Positions 46,915 to 58,252 of a stretch of 64,000 nt of DNA are shown here, in pieces (the stretch's first letter is position 1; each line of letters starts with the position of its first letter). The stretch is taken from positions 1-64,000 of the forward strand of contig JAJTUP010000005.1 of the NCBI GenBank assembly GCA_021399435.1. Direction: 5' to 3'. The notes under the pieces were generated by a model. The model did not search any database. It was not told the DNA's origin and was given only the letters and a program-made list of their open reading frames with translations. Origin of the DNA: Diaporthe sp. PMI_573. Lineage: Eukaryota > Ascomycota > Sordariomycetes > Diaporthales > Diaporthaceae. The position numbers were made by a program, and so were the translations under genes.

Positions 46915-47349
46915 TTACAGCCACCCCAACAGACCCGCGCCCACTCCCAGCGTGACAGGCACAAACACCCAGTGCTTCATAACGCTGGCCCCAGTCCGAG
47001 TCAAGGAGAACTGGATCAGCCCGTCCCCCAACGGCTCCAGGCACCCGAGCAGCATGCTCCATCCCATCAGCCTACGGTCGCCAGACATGCGTATCGCCAT
47101 GACCAGCAGGCCGAGCACGAAATTGCGGGAGCCGTAGATGCGGGCGAGGGCGAGGAACGCCTTGCGCTGCTGTTTCTGTTCGGGCTTGCTGTCGGCGTCG
47201 GCAACCGAGGGCACGCCGTTCATGCCCCAGTTGTCGAACAGGAAAATATGTGGGCTGCAGAATGTGCCTATGCCGAAAAAGCAGAGGACGGCGCCGAGCG
47301 CTGCGGTGGCGTTGGGGAGAAGGTCCGAGGTGGCAAGCTTGGAAGCCAT
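46915..47349 (-). CDS. DUF4267-like small membrane protein
   Basis: Single exon, 144 residues from ATG 47349. About four hydrophobic segments are seen (ALGAVLCFFGIGTF, NFVLGLLVMAIRM, WSMLLGCLEPLGDGLIQF and a C-terminal FVPVTLGVGAGLLGWL). GSRNFVLGLL and the overall plan match the fungal DUF4267 family of unknown function, members of which are often found in or near metabolite clusters. It converges on the enoyl reductase with 233 bp between stop codons. A catalytic role is not proven. Confidence 0.8.
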   Translation of the reverse strand: MASKLATSDLLPNATAALGAVLCFFGIGTFCSPHIFLFDNWGMNGVPSVADADSKPEQKQQRKAFLALARIYGSRNFVLGLLVMAIRMSGDRRLMGWSMLLGCLEPLGDGLIQFSLTRTGASVMKHWVFVPVTLGVGAGLLGWL

Positions 47350-47906
47350 TGATTTGTTTCGTTCGACGTTGGTGCAGGGGTTTAGATCGAAGATGTAAAG
47401 GTATGTAACACTTGAGTCTGGCAGCGCGTCCGGAACTGCCCTAAATCGTATGTTGAAGGAGAAAAATAGAGAGAAAGAGACAAGATAAGTTTTCCCCGTC
47501 TTTTCCTGGTACCATTGGTGGGCGTCCTATCCTAAATGACAGAGGTCAGACCGACCCCCACCCATGAACCAATCAAGATGGTCGATGTACCGAACTCATT
47601 TGGAATGTAGTCGCCGACTCCGACATGCGAGGGCTTCACGTGGAGTGGCTTTCCGATTCACATGGGGTGCCGAATATGGAAATGTTCTCCGATCTGACAG
47701 GCCCGAACCACTTGCATAGCATGGGGTAATTATTTACGTAAGCATTTATATACTAGTTTCCATTCGACATTGACTTGTGGCCGAGCAGTTTTCTATCAGT
47801 CTTAAACTTGTCAGTCACAATCATATCTTTGAAGTTCGAGATGGTCTGAGAAGTTGGCCGATTGCTACGATTGATACCATTCGAGGGGAAGGATAGCCGC
47901 AATACC

Positions 47907-47930
47907 ATGAGCATGAGCATGAGCATGAGC
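47907..47930 (+). repeat. Hexamer tandem repeat (ATGAGC)4
   Basis: Four perfect head-to-tail copies of ATGAGC in noncoding DNA. Confidence 0.9.
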
Positions 47931-48132
47931 ATCATTGGCAGCGGAAGGAAAATAGTTTGCCCGCGGGCTTGAGGAGGCTGGACGACGGGGCCACAGGGAA
48001 TGGGTGTTGTCCCTTTCCTCTATTGTAAGATGCCATTTGACCCGGGGGTTCTAGGATCGTCACCCGGAGTAGAGCAACAGTCCAAAATTGGCAAGTGAAT
48101 GGCAATAACGGACAATGCAATACTATTAGATC

Positions 48133-48257
48133 CAGTCACTATAGGAATAGCTCTCTATTGAACTATATTTAATACGTCCTCACTGTTTACATAGCATCAA
48201 TGTTGGCCTTGGCGGCATTACGACTGAGCAAATCCAGCCGAATAGCCCGGCCGAGCA
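48133..48257 (+). repeat. Dispersed repeat, copy B
   Basis: Same-orientation relative of 20255-20379. Many differences are C/T or G/A, with copy B mostly carrying the A or T, as expected if RIP acted more strongly on it. Sparse similarity (such as CTCACTTCATA) continues downstream of both copies, to about 20500 and 48330. Confidence 0.85.
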
Positions 48258-49205
48258 CAAGTAATAAACACATTTGACTCGTCGAGCATCAGAACACGAA
48301 TGTTTGAAAAAGTTCTCACTTCATAGTTGCCAAACACTATGTGTGAAGTTCCAAATATCAATATCATCTCGCTTCCACATTTGTAAGAGGTTGAGCGATG
48401 CGTGTTCCCTTTCTAGATGCTCCGGTGTCTATGTGGGCAGGAGGGTAGAACGGGGGCCGGGCAATTTTTTTTTTCTCTTATTCTTTCTTTTCCATTCCCC
48501 TCATCCACCTCCTGAGTCAAGGGTCATGTGCCATGTTGTCTAAATTCACCCCTTTGAGTTGCCGGGGATGGATACAGGTTGTGGTTTGTTGCCGACGGAG
48601 AAGCGAGGGCAACGGTTACGAGAATCCCAAGGTCAGAGATTCCCCATCGTCTAGGACAGTTATACGCAGTATATGAAGGAAAAGAAAATATTTTGCAACC
48701 AGTCTTGCGTCCAGGTCCTGGCTGGCTTGAGGTCAGGGGAGTGCGGAGAGAATGCTCCGGTAGGCTTAGTCACACGCCACGGAGTGTCGATCCGCTGCAC
48801 GCCATCGGCACCCTTGCCAAACCGTCTTGCATCATATAGTCATCACTGGCAAGACTCGCCTCTCAGCGTGGCGACTGGGCAGCAATATTTCTGAGATCTG
48901 GCGAGATATGACCCATCAATACCAAAATGATGCAGCAGTCAAGGCAAGAGTGTAGGTCAAAGTGACATCATCAAGGCTCGTCCAGCCCAAACATCGTCGT
49001 GCAGCTGACGTAGCTATGGCCTCGCCTGACCTTGGCCTTTTCATATATGAAGGAAGGTTGAGCGGCCACATAGGCTTTTCGTTATGTTCATTCCGACCAT
49101 ATCAATCTTCTTGACACTCAGTGATACCCAAAACATTAGAATCCAAACGACCACGAACAATTTCCACTCAAAGAAACCACAAACCTCTACATTGCATCAA
49201 CCACC

Positions 49206-49849
49206 ATGTCTGTACCTCAACAAAACCTCGATTCTCTCGCTGGCCAGGGCGAGTTCCACAGCAAGAAGCCCGGCAGTGAGCCCCTCACACACAAGGGCGT
49301 AAGTTACTCGCCCAAGAATCCCACTACTATCTTTCAAAGGGTCGAATATTGACGTCAACCTCCCTTCAATAGCACGCGCCCGGAGTAAAGGTCGGCAACG
49401 ACGCTGCCCCCGAGTTCAGCGCAGAGGTGCACGAGCCCGGAACAGCCCCCAGCAAGGACACCCACAGGCCCAACCCGGAGTCAGAAGTTCCCGGCCAAGC
49501 ACAGACAGACGCCCTGGGCAGCCTCCCCGGCGCCACGTCGGGCTCCGTCCACAACGCGACACAGTTCGGCAAGCCCGCGCAAGGCGAGTCGAGCGCAGAG
49601 AGGCACAGCGACAGGACGGAGCGCCGGACGGGCCTCGAGGGCCACCTCGGACACGGCCAGTCCGCCGAGACCGGCGACGGCTCCGTCGAGGGCAAGGTCC
49701 GGGCCATCGGGGCGGACCTCGAGGGGCGCGCGGCTGAGCTCAAGGGGCAGAAAGGTGCTAGCGGTGCGTCCGAGGGAGGTGTCAGCTGGCCTGGTGCTGA
49801 GAGTGTACAGCCTGTGAGCGCGGAGGAGGTTGCGTCTGAGAGGCGATGA
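49206..49849 (+). CDS. Conserved hydrophilic fungal protein
   Basis: Exons 49206-49298 and 49373-49849, 74-nt intron (gtaagt ... caatag), 189 residues. The protein begins MSVPQQNLDSLAGQGEFHSK and continues across the junction as LTHKGHAPGVKVGNDAAPEF. It is Gly/Ser/Glu/His rich with no hydrophobic core or membrane segment, so it is likely disordered. It resembles a widespread family of small hydrophilic fungal proteins, possibly stress related; no activity can be assigned. It lies outside the likely cluster. Confidence 0.8.
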
Positions 49850-50304
49850 GGAATTATGATTTGCAACACGTCCGGTGTGGGGAGCGATTAATGACGATAC
49901 GCTCCGAGCACGATTGTACTTAATATAGATTTATCAAGTCAAAATGGAATAATCCACACACTCCCCAAATCACCTGTCTACAAGTGACGCGATCTCTCTG
50001 TTCGAGTTGGTTCCTAAGGATTTAAGGATTGGACATATCCTTGCGGTCCGTAGTTCTCTAGAACTGCATGGCTTCAGATAGTGGGCCAGACCCCGTGATT
50101 CGGAGAAATTGCCCTCCAGTAGTCTATCACCTCCATTGACTCGTGGACCACGAGATCACGAGACTGAGGGCCTGAAAAGTCTGCATATCAATAGAATTTT
50201 GTGGTGTTGCTTGCTCTTTTCACCAGAGACAGAGCTTCGAATGGTCTTGGCTGTCCGATCTGAGACAAATTTGGTCACGAAATGTCAACAACAGCTTCAC
50301 AATC

Positions 50305-50763
50305 ATGTCGGCACCAAACCGTGAGTGGAACGCTCCTCCCTGTGGATACAATCAAATATGACATGACGGTACTAAGGATGTCGTTCTAGTCTCGAGCTCC
50401 ATGAAAAAAAATGGCCTTGGGCACCCCTGGCAAGGCTTCGGCCCCCAAGTCGACGTCCACCGCTAGTAGGCCGCCGCCCGCGACAACTCAGCCCAAGGCC
50501 CTGGCGAAGGCCCGGCGACAACCCCGGCAACTGCCCCGGCCAAGACCCCGGCGGCCCAGCCAACCCGGCAGCGGGCGCCTGCTGGGACGGTGATCACGGA
50601 CAAGGCTAAGGCCATGGCGGCTTTTAACAACGCGGTGAAAAATCGTTTGGTCAGACCAGTCAATGTCCAGATTACCGGTGTGCCAGCGATCCGTACCCGC
50701 GAAGGAACGTTTGAGTACGATGCGAAGGTCAAGAAAAGTGTTTTCAAGGCGGCGAAACGCTGA
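50305..50763 (+). pseudogene. Small basic Ala/Pro/Lys-rich protein gene with broken frame
   Basis: A short first exon (ATG 50305 to 50320) ends at gtgagt. A tactaag branch site and ttctag acceptor open exon 2 at 50390. The frame from there reaches a stop (TAG TAG) near 50467, yet the last part (TVITDKAKAMAAFNNAVKNR ... to TGA 50761) is clearly protein-like. A second frame between them also looks coding (KASAPKSTSTASRPPPATTQ). Both breaks could be single-base changes: the run of eight A at 50404-50411 and a spot near 50505. They would be compensating indels. Either the gene is decaying or the assembly has homopolymer errors. The protein would be histone-tail-like in composition; the family is unknown. 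Confidence 0.5.
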
Positions 50764-51142
50764 GTGGCTGAATCTCAAGAGGCTCAGCTTTAAATGAGGG
50801 AATGGTGAATCCCGGGAGTACGTATCTAGGTAGAATGATCCAAGTGGGAAGGAAACAATGCAAGATCGCAGGTCGATGCAACCGAATCCGCCCTTGTGTG
50901 AAAGGACCCCGGTGACGAACCTGAAATAAACACACTGTGCCACACTAGGTTACAGACAGCAAAGGCCCCACACACGTCACTCATCTGCTCCATCAGGCAC
51001 CCAATCTACCATTCACTCACTATATAGTGTGCCAGTCAGCCGACATCAGCTGAACTTATCCCAATGTTCTACTCAACTACGAATGCACATCTGTACTTAT
51101 CTTTCTCCCGGAACACTCTAGAGTCTAAACCCTGACGCCATC

Positions 51143-51595
51143 ATGGCCGGCCCAGATTTAGTCACCGCCCTCCGCGGCTTTAAGATCCGCACTGCCACGC
51201 TCGACAAGTTCCTGATCGCCCATGGCAAGCCCCTCGGAACAAACTCCGGTAACATCCCACCATTCTACGACTATGATGACAACGGAAACACTACCGATGA
51301 GATATCGGCGGTACTGCGCGCAAGTAGCGGTCTCGCCACTGTCCTGCTCGTGATGCCGTTTGTTGAGGGGCACGACCCTTCCTCCTGGGCTTATGTAGCC
51401 TACAGCTACGCACATATCTACGCCCAGCGCCACATAACTCCTCAAGACCCTTCGGAGCAGATGCCACAAGGGTTTCAAGAGCTGAGGCAGGATGTGCTCA
51501 AGTACAGCTCCAGCTCAGAGGATGACAAAGGCTTGATGGGTCTTTTTGTCGTCATCACGGAGGCTCGGCCAGGTCTAACTCTACCAGAGCTCTAA
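51143..51595 (+). CDS. Hypothetical protein
   Basis: Single frame of 150 residues from ATG 51143 (MAGPDLVTALRGFKIRTATL). The sequence has a balanced composition with hydrophobic stretches (GLATVLLVMPFVEG, WAYVAYSYAHIYAQ) and looks globular, not membrane-bound. It ends LPEL at TAA 51595. Family not recognised. Confidence 0.65.
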   Translation: MAGPDLVTALRGFKIRTATLDKFLIAHGKPLGTNSGNIPPFYDYDDNGNTTDEISAVLRASSGLATVLLVMPFVEGHDPSSWAYVAYSYAHIYAQRHITPQDPSEQMPQGFQELRQDVLKYSSSSEDDKGLMGLFVVITEARPGLTLPEL

Positions 51596-53880
51596 GAACG
51601 TTATCAGGTATGGAACTTCCTTGTGTCAACCATTTCCTGCATACCATCTAGTCGACCTAGTGCAAGCAGCGCCGGCTAATTTATCAAAAAAATAGACCCC
51701 AATTCTATGTGGTCTTTGTGAGCAGACTTTCGGTATGTAGTCAACTCGACAGGGGCATCAAAACAAAGTTCACGGGCTAAAGGAAGAACTTGACGCTTTG
51801 CCGGCAAATGCTTGATCCTGGGATCACTAGATGCAGGGCAGGATATACGGCGCGAAGGATGCTGATGAGGTCGCAAGACCTGGCTAACCACCGCCAAGAG
51901 GTCACTCGCTAGCTACTAGCTGTCCAAAGTTAGCCGGAGGTTTACTGGTCAATATTATTGCGCCAATTTGGGAAGTCAACCAGTCCTCAGTCACTTGCAG
52001 TTATACTGTAATGAGTGCGAAGCTGCATTGATCGCGATGATAAAGTGTCTCCGTAACACCAAGGCAGGATAGGTTCCAGTGCGGGAAACTTGTGATCAAC
52101 ATTGTGACTTGGTTTCGTTGCCCTCGGGCCCCAGAAGGGGGATAGAATTCCGAAACGGTAAGAACCAGTGTGAGAAAGAGAATGCGTGTGCATGTCCAAG
52201 GACGACGACTTTAAAGAGCGCAACCAGTCAGACTACGTGCGTTGACCTGTGATTGGGAAGTGAGTTAATGATTTCAAATACATACTTCAGGGCCGTCGAT
52301 GTACCTTAGATAAATGTTACAGTCTGTTCGAGTGCTCCACTGGTTCCTGTCGTCCTAACCTCGATGTCTGAAGACCCCTCTCATCTGTTGGCGCCGAGGC
52401 TAAATGGGACCTGAGCCGATTCAAGAGTCTGCATCTGGATCAAAATGTTGCAAAAACCTCGCACAGAGCATTCGAAACACAGAATAACTAGATGGAAAGA
52501 ATACATATTGAGTTAAGACGGGGATTTAACAAAGACCGAGATTCCTCCACTACACTACGCTCGCTACTTTCCGCTGAGATCGTGATCTTGCTGTGACTTT
52601 GGCCCCATGTTTGTGACATCCTTGACTAACCATGATGCTCAACATTCCGCAATCGTAACATCGATGCAACATTGGGGAAGATCTTCACGGCTGTTTTTGC
52701 AACCATTCCGCGCCTCGGTATTTCCTACCTGGATGGGTATGTGATTTACTGTTCTGTCAAGCAATAGATTTCGGCGTCCAAAATTCGGCTGACAACGAGT
52801 CATCGTCGGGGGAGGAGAATAGGCAGGATTCCCCTCTCCTCATCTGTGGAGTTGGGCGTGATCAGGGCGGACGTTCTTGGCTGCTGTTGAGGGTCAAAGC
52901 TCACCACACTTTGCGGAACAATTGGGTTGAGAAACTTACAATGTCATATTGCCAAGAAGGCAGAAATCCAGGCGCTGAGATGCTGGTCGAGGTTCAGCCC
53001 GGGATGTCGCAAACTCTATTTTCCAGCCGCTCCCAAAAGCCCGGGTACATCTCCCCAAACAACACTCAAAAGCTATCGGTAGCCGCGTGGAAACAGCCCA
53101 TGTCAATACTTTGGGCACCACTGATCTATATTACAGCCTCATGTAGAGGGCTATTTCCCTTATCGCTTTCTCGCTATGATCACTCGTCCCCCCCCATCCC
53201 CATCCCCTGTTTCCACTGAGTCAATCGCCTGCAGACGGGAAGTCTATACCCGTTCCCGACAAGCCTGCGGTTCAAGCGGATCGCCATGACCACTGCTTGG
53301 CCGAGGCACAGAAGGACCACTTCGACTTCGATTTGAACCGTGCCTCTACGATTAAGGTTTAAGTGAAAATGTGTGGTTGGTCATCACAGACACTTAGACA
53401 AACGAGTGTTTTGACCTGTCGTGCATATCTGAGCAATGACAACTTGGCGCGTGCCCTGCGAGAAGCCCGATGACCAAACTGACGCGGCTCGGCGCCGTGC
53501 TGTGACGTCTAGCAGCTTCAGGCTAGCCACTCGGCTACGTACCACTAAGCTTGAGCTTGATCCCATCCCGGTTCCTCGGATGTCACCCAGGCATGCTAGT
53601 CTACCATGCTAGTCTACACGAGAGCGACAGCCAATTCTCAAAAGGGGAGAATTAAGCGACGACCTGCTTGTGTGTATGGTATGGGATGAATAATCCGACA
53701 TGAACGATCTCAGTGGGTGCTTTGACACCGATTCAAGCCTCCACGATAAGATCTCCCCTAACTACAAAGTCGCAGCGAGATGCCACCCTACGCCGGCCTG
53801 TATATAGTGCCCAGGAATTTCCAAGACCAAACAGACATCTCGGCAGTCCGCCGCACCTGCACGCCGACAGATCCAGCTAG
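51596..53880. other. Intergenic region, no gene seen
   Basis: 2.3 kb with only short frames lacking splice support. No RNA gene or repeat was identified. Confidence 0.55.
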
Positions 53881-55342
53881 ATGCCGCCCGCTCCGCGAGG
53901 AGATGCATTGTCACCCTGGCCAGGCATTCATCTTGAGATAAGACTCGAGGCCATGTCTCCCGCTCCCGCAAGCACGGGGCTTGATGTCCCGCACCAAGGG
54001 CAACTTCCGCTGACGAACCGCGACCACGACACGATGCCGAACTCTTTTCCTATCGAGCGGAAGGACCAGAGGTCCATAATCGCCGTCGGTGTTGTCTTCA
54101 GCATCCTTGCTGCTGTGGCTGTTGGGATGCGGCTGGTGTCGAGGAGGATAATTCGTCGGGCGCTTGACTGGAGTGATTACTTGATAATAGCGGCATGTGT
54201 AAGTGTTTTAAAGCCATAAGACCGAAGAAATGAAATAAGTACTGAAGTTCAAGTCAGATAACGGTAATATCTTACTGGGCCACAGCATTGGCGGGTGAGT
54301 TAGGATTACTCCAGGCCATGGCCGCCTCATCCATTGCTGACAGTTATAATCAAGGCGTTCTTATCGGAGGATTAGGATTCCACGTGGGAGAAATAATAGA
54401 CATGTATGGCCACGCAGAAGTTGAAATTGCGTTCCAGGCAGGTCGCCCATTCCACATATCTTGACCATCCACTAACCCTTTCGTCAGATTTCATTTGCCT
54501 TGCAGATACTCTGGGCCATAGCAGGTGGCCTGTACAAGGCTTCTATACTCCTCTTCTACATCGAGATCTTTCCCACACTCAAACAATGGGGCCGAGTCAC
54601 CATGGCCATCATCTTCTGCTACACGCTCAGCACGACATTGGCGGCTGTCCTGGTCTGTAAGGAGGTGGATGACAACTGGGAATACGATAAACTGTTCCAG
54701 GGAAAATGCGGAGATCGTATCCTGGTCTTCCGCGTCACCGGTGCCCTCAATATCGTATCGGATGTCGTCGTGCTGTTGCTCCCGGTCCGAAATGTCCTGA
54801 AGCTGCAGCTGCCATTGTATCGCAGATTGGTCCTCCTGGCCACATTCGCCCTTGGTCTCTTGTGAGTGTCAACTCAAACAGAAATTCGAAACACAGACGA
54901 CAGGACCTGTAATACTGACATGCGTATGGACAGCACGTGTGTCATTAGTATGATCCGATTAGGAACGCTGTCCAATCTCAGTTCGGGGGACTTCCGAGAT
55001 ACGCCCTACGCGATCATGCAGACAGTCATATGGAGCGGGCTGGAGCCCAGCGTCGCCGTTATTCTGGCCTGCGTCCCCCTGATGAGGCCTCTTGTCCTCC
55101 ACATCCGTGGTGTTGTAGACTCGTCCGAAGACGGAACCAAGTCGATGTCGGTTAATGGCCAGTCTCTCTCAATGAGAACAGCTCCGCGGGCGATGGCGTA
55201 CAACCAGATCCGCGATAGCGTCGCCGTGCCGGCGCCTACCGCGAGGATTCACAACATGGAGGCGATGCTGATTTCGAGAGACGGTACTCCTATTTCCGAT
55301 GTTGAGCTGGGGACTATTCTGCACTCAAAGAGTGCTACATAG
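53881..55342 (+). CDS. Rhodopsin-like (SAT4 family) seven-helix membrane protein
   Basis: Five exons: 53881-54198, 54258-54294, 54355-54437, 54488-54861 and 54934-55342; introns of 59, 60, 50 and 72 nt; 406 residues. Helices are visible from IIAVGVVFSILAAVAVGMRL through ISYWATALAGVLIGGLG, the ALQILWAIAGGLYKASILLFY segment and VILACVPLMRPLV. The pattern, with RRALDWSDYLIIAAC after helix one, is that of the fungal integral membrane/rhodopsin domain family, whose function is mostly unknown. The third intron begins gc (CAG|gcaggt) and is the only join that keeps the conserved frame. An alternative start is Met25. Confidence 0.85.
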
Positions 55343-56597
55343 GTAGAACGATATGTACAAATCCGAATGTGTAGTATAAGTTCTTGTTTCACGGAAAATA
55401 TTAGCAGCTGATCTTACTGGTCCACCCTTCCGCGTCCGCTTGCAACCTCTCAAATACTTGAAGCTCACGTGCTGACAATATTAGTGCTTTCTGTCCTCTG
55501 CCTTACATCTGTTAGAAGGAAAATGCCGGTCAATTGCCCATGGGTCAGAGCAGGACCGGTGCGGAGGTCATTAGCATTTTCAAACAAGGCTTTCGGAATT
55601 CGCGTATGGGTGGCAGGGTACCTGGGTATACAGTTGTTCAGAGTTTGGACTGAGAAGGGAAAGAGACGAAAAGCAGCCGCTTTCGAAGAGCAAAGCGAGA
55701 ACAAATGCAACAACGGACACTATCTCTTGAAATCTCTTATGCTGTGCTCTTGGGTCTGGCGTTAGCCGATTTCCTGGGACCTCTGCATACCTCCTCAAGC
55801 GGTTCCCTAAGGCCCATCCGGATGTCGCTGATAGTTGCTAGGGTAGGGTGTTCTATAGCCGTGGCTCCGGTGTACGAAAGGTTTGGTTAGCGATGCTATC
55901 AAGGCTTGGTGCTTGAACGCTGTCGTCCGCGTTGAGACGTCTCTTTCAGCGACTGATACTAGGGGTATACGCACCTGACCATTTCATCCCCTCATGGGAG
56001 AAGTCTGAGGGACTAACGAGTGCGTTTACGGCGGTGTACGGTGCAGATGGGGGACCCATGCCTCGTCTCAGAACCGAGGAGTGGGCGGCTAATTCTACGG
56101 AGAATTTGATGGCCGTCTGTGCTCAAGGATAGTCCCTGGCGACCCATCTCAACGAGCATGAATGAAAATGCCCGGAGGTCTACCAAAATTTAAGATTAAT
56201 GTGTAAGAGCGGTCTTGGGTGAGAACATCTTTGTGGAAGTAAACATATGTCGATCATCTCCAAGAGTTGTACAGCCTCAAAGCAGGAAAAAGGATTGTTT
56301 TCCAGGATAGTAAAATCGTAGTAGGCTTGTGGGAGAGCATATGGAGACATAGGTGCTCAGCAGCATTCACTCCTAAAGGCAGTCAAGCCAGAAAGGCTAG
56401 CCACCAAAGGTCACAACTTGAAGAGGCTAGAGCTACAGTGTAATTCTCGGGGTTGCGATATCATCTATTCTATAAATGCCGTCGACGTTGTGTTCTCCAT
56501 TGGTTCCCATGTATGCTCTCAATGTCTTTTTCACAACACCTCTCCTCAAACAAGCAGTTCGGAAGCATGTTTCACTCGATCCTCGAACTCGATTTCC
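55343..56597. other. Intergenic region, no gene seen
   Basis: 1.25 kb with short unrelated frames only. Confidence 0.55.
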
Positions 56598-56998
56598 TCA
56601 AGATGTGGCGCCGTCGCGACGCTGGTTGGTATTGTCATAGTGTAGGTACGTTCTACGAATCTCCACTCGGTCCTAGAAAAGTGACAACAAGCATTAGCAT
56701 ATACTGCACAGTCTATGAGTCGGGGATAAAGATCCACTATACCCACAAATAAGATCGTAGCAGAGCTGGGTATAGTGAATGTGTGAACGGGATGGGCTGA
56801 TGAGCCAAGGACGGGAAGTTCAAGGACGCTAGGTAGCTGGTGGTGCAAAGGCAGGCCCCGAACAATCCCTCTTTGATGCTCGCGACGAGTCCTCCATCGT
56901 AAGAATCGCGGCCTCAGGACACGGACGGCAAACCATGCCCCGGGAACGCACATGATGAAGAGCATAACGATAGCTATGATCGCGTTGGAGTCGAGCAT
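56598..56998 (-). CDS. Small membrane protein, hypothetical
   Basis: Two exons: 56998-56747 and 56672-56598. The 74-nt intron has a weak donor gtgggt but a very good end (gctaatg branch, cacttttctag). The product is 108 residues. It begins MLDSNAIIAIVMLFIMCVPG, a single membrane anchor, followed by a basic segment (RPRFLRWRTRREHQRG) and a short hydrophilic tail (DRVEIRRTYLHYDN). No family recognised. Confidence 0.5.
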
Positions 56999-58252
56999 TA
57001 TTGGTATGTAGGGGAAAACGTGATGCAATGTATGTCGCCGGTGAAGAGTGCAAGGTGGAGTTTCGCAATCGAGTTTAGAGATGGTCAGGTAAATCGTTGT
57101 TGTGTTGTGGGAATGCAGCTTTTAATTATTTGACCTTCGGACCAAAATTGGTGTCGACTTCTAAGTTGTTCCCCCGATTGAACACGACCAATCACATAGG
57201 ACCTGAATTTTGGATGACCCCGGCGCTGCAATTCCCACCCTAGAAATGCAGACATTGGAGTTCAAACGTTGGGCTGATTGAAGGTTACACAGCGTCATGT
57301 CATTATGGAAGCAGTCGAAGGTTGCTTCTGCTCTTCCGCCCTGCCAGCCTGCTGCCAGTCACGTCTGTCCCCAACGTGGGGCTGCAGTTCTTGCATTTGG
57401 TGCTGAGATAACCAGGGCAGTTGGCCTATTCTGCCGACGTTCACTGCAGTGGGACTAGAGAAGAGGCAGACAAGAAGTCTCGTTTTGCAACAGGGCACTG
57501 TTCTCGGCCCGTGACATTAAGAGACCAAAAGGCAGTTTTGGGGTGGCGGAGGGCCCAGAGGAATTGGATGACCGTGGTCTTGCGAGGTCCTATGCACGTA
57601 ATAATGCTGATCCCCTGGCTCTACCAATTCCCGAAACCAATTCGACTTCGGCCTAGGCACAACTGCAACAATTGGACAACCCTGGGAACGTTTTTGGACT
57701 GCCCCTGTCTTTGCATATAGTGGAGGAAACGAGAGCTCCAACTGTGTACAAACGTGCAGGACCTATATAAGTTTTGGATGACCCCTGTCGCATCCAGCGA
57801 GGCTGTGCACACCGGTTGAAGCCGATCACCGCCCCCACGGCCTGGACAGGGACCAAACATTAAACCACCCTGGTTTCTCACAGGTGAGCGACTGTCACAC
57901 AAAGCTACCTAGCTGCCTAGTAAGCTGCAGCCACTCCTCGACGTGTCCTTCGAGCTCCCCAGCAGATGGTCACCAAACCAGCGTCCGAGATATTGGAGAA
58001 CCCCTGCAAAACTTTGCACCTCCTGGTGGCGCGCAGGTCAGCTGAACAAGGATCTGCTGGGTAGCCAGATACTGCGTATTTCTCAGAGCCTCGTCGTCCT
58101 TGCGTGGGCTAGAGGGGTTCAACGACCAGACATGCTTAGCCACTTCTACATCAAGAACGTCTAGGACACAAGTTATACCGAGCCTCAACCACGCCCCCCT
58201 CTCTGCTGGGGAGTTTGTCTTAGTCCGGGTCAAGATTGAGTCCCTGCTGACC
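56999..58252. other. Intergenic region, no gene seen
   Basis: 1.25 kb between the divergent small membrane protein and ankyrin genes. No supported gene. Confidence 0.55.

Larger units (their letters stand above)
47350..49205. other. Intergenic region at the cluster border
   Basis: 1.86 kb without a supported gene. It holds a four-unit ATGAGC repeat (47907-47930), the second copy of the dispersed repeat (48133-48257) and a T-rich tract near 48465. Confidence 0.6.

Noticed and set aside
57295..57902. Overlapping short frames on both strands
   Set aside because: No start context, splice signals or domain; probably noncoding.
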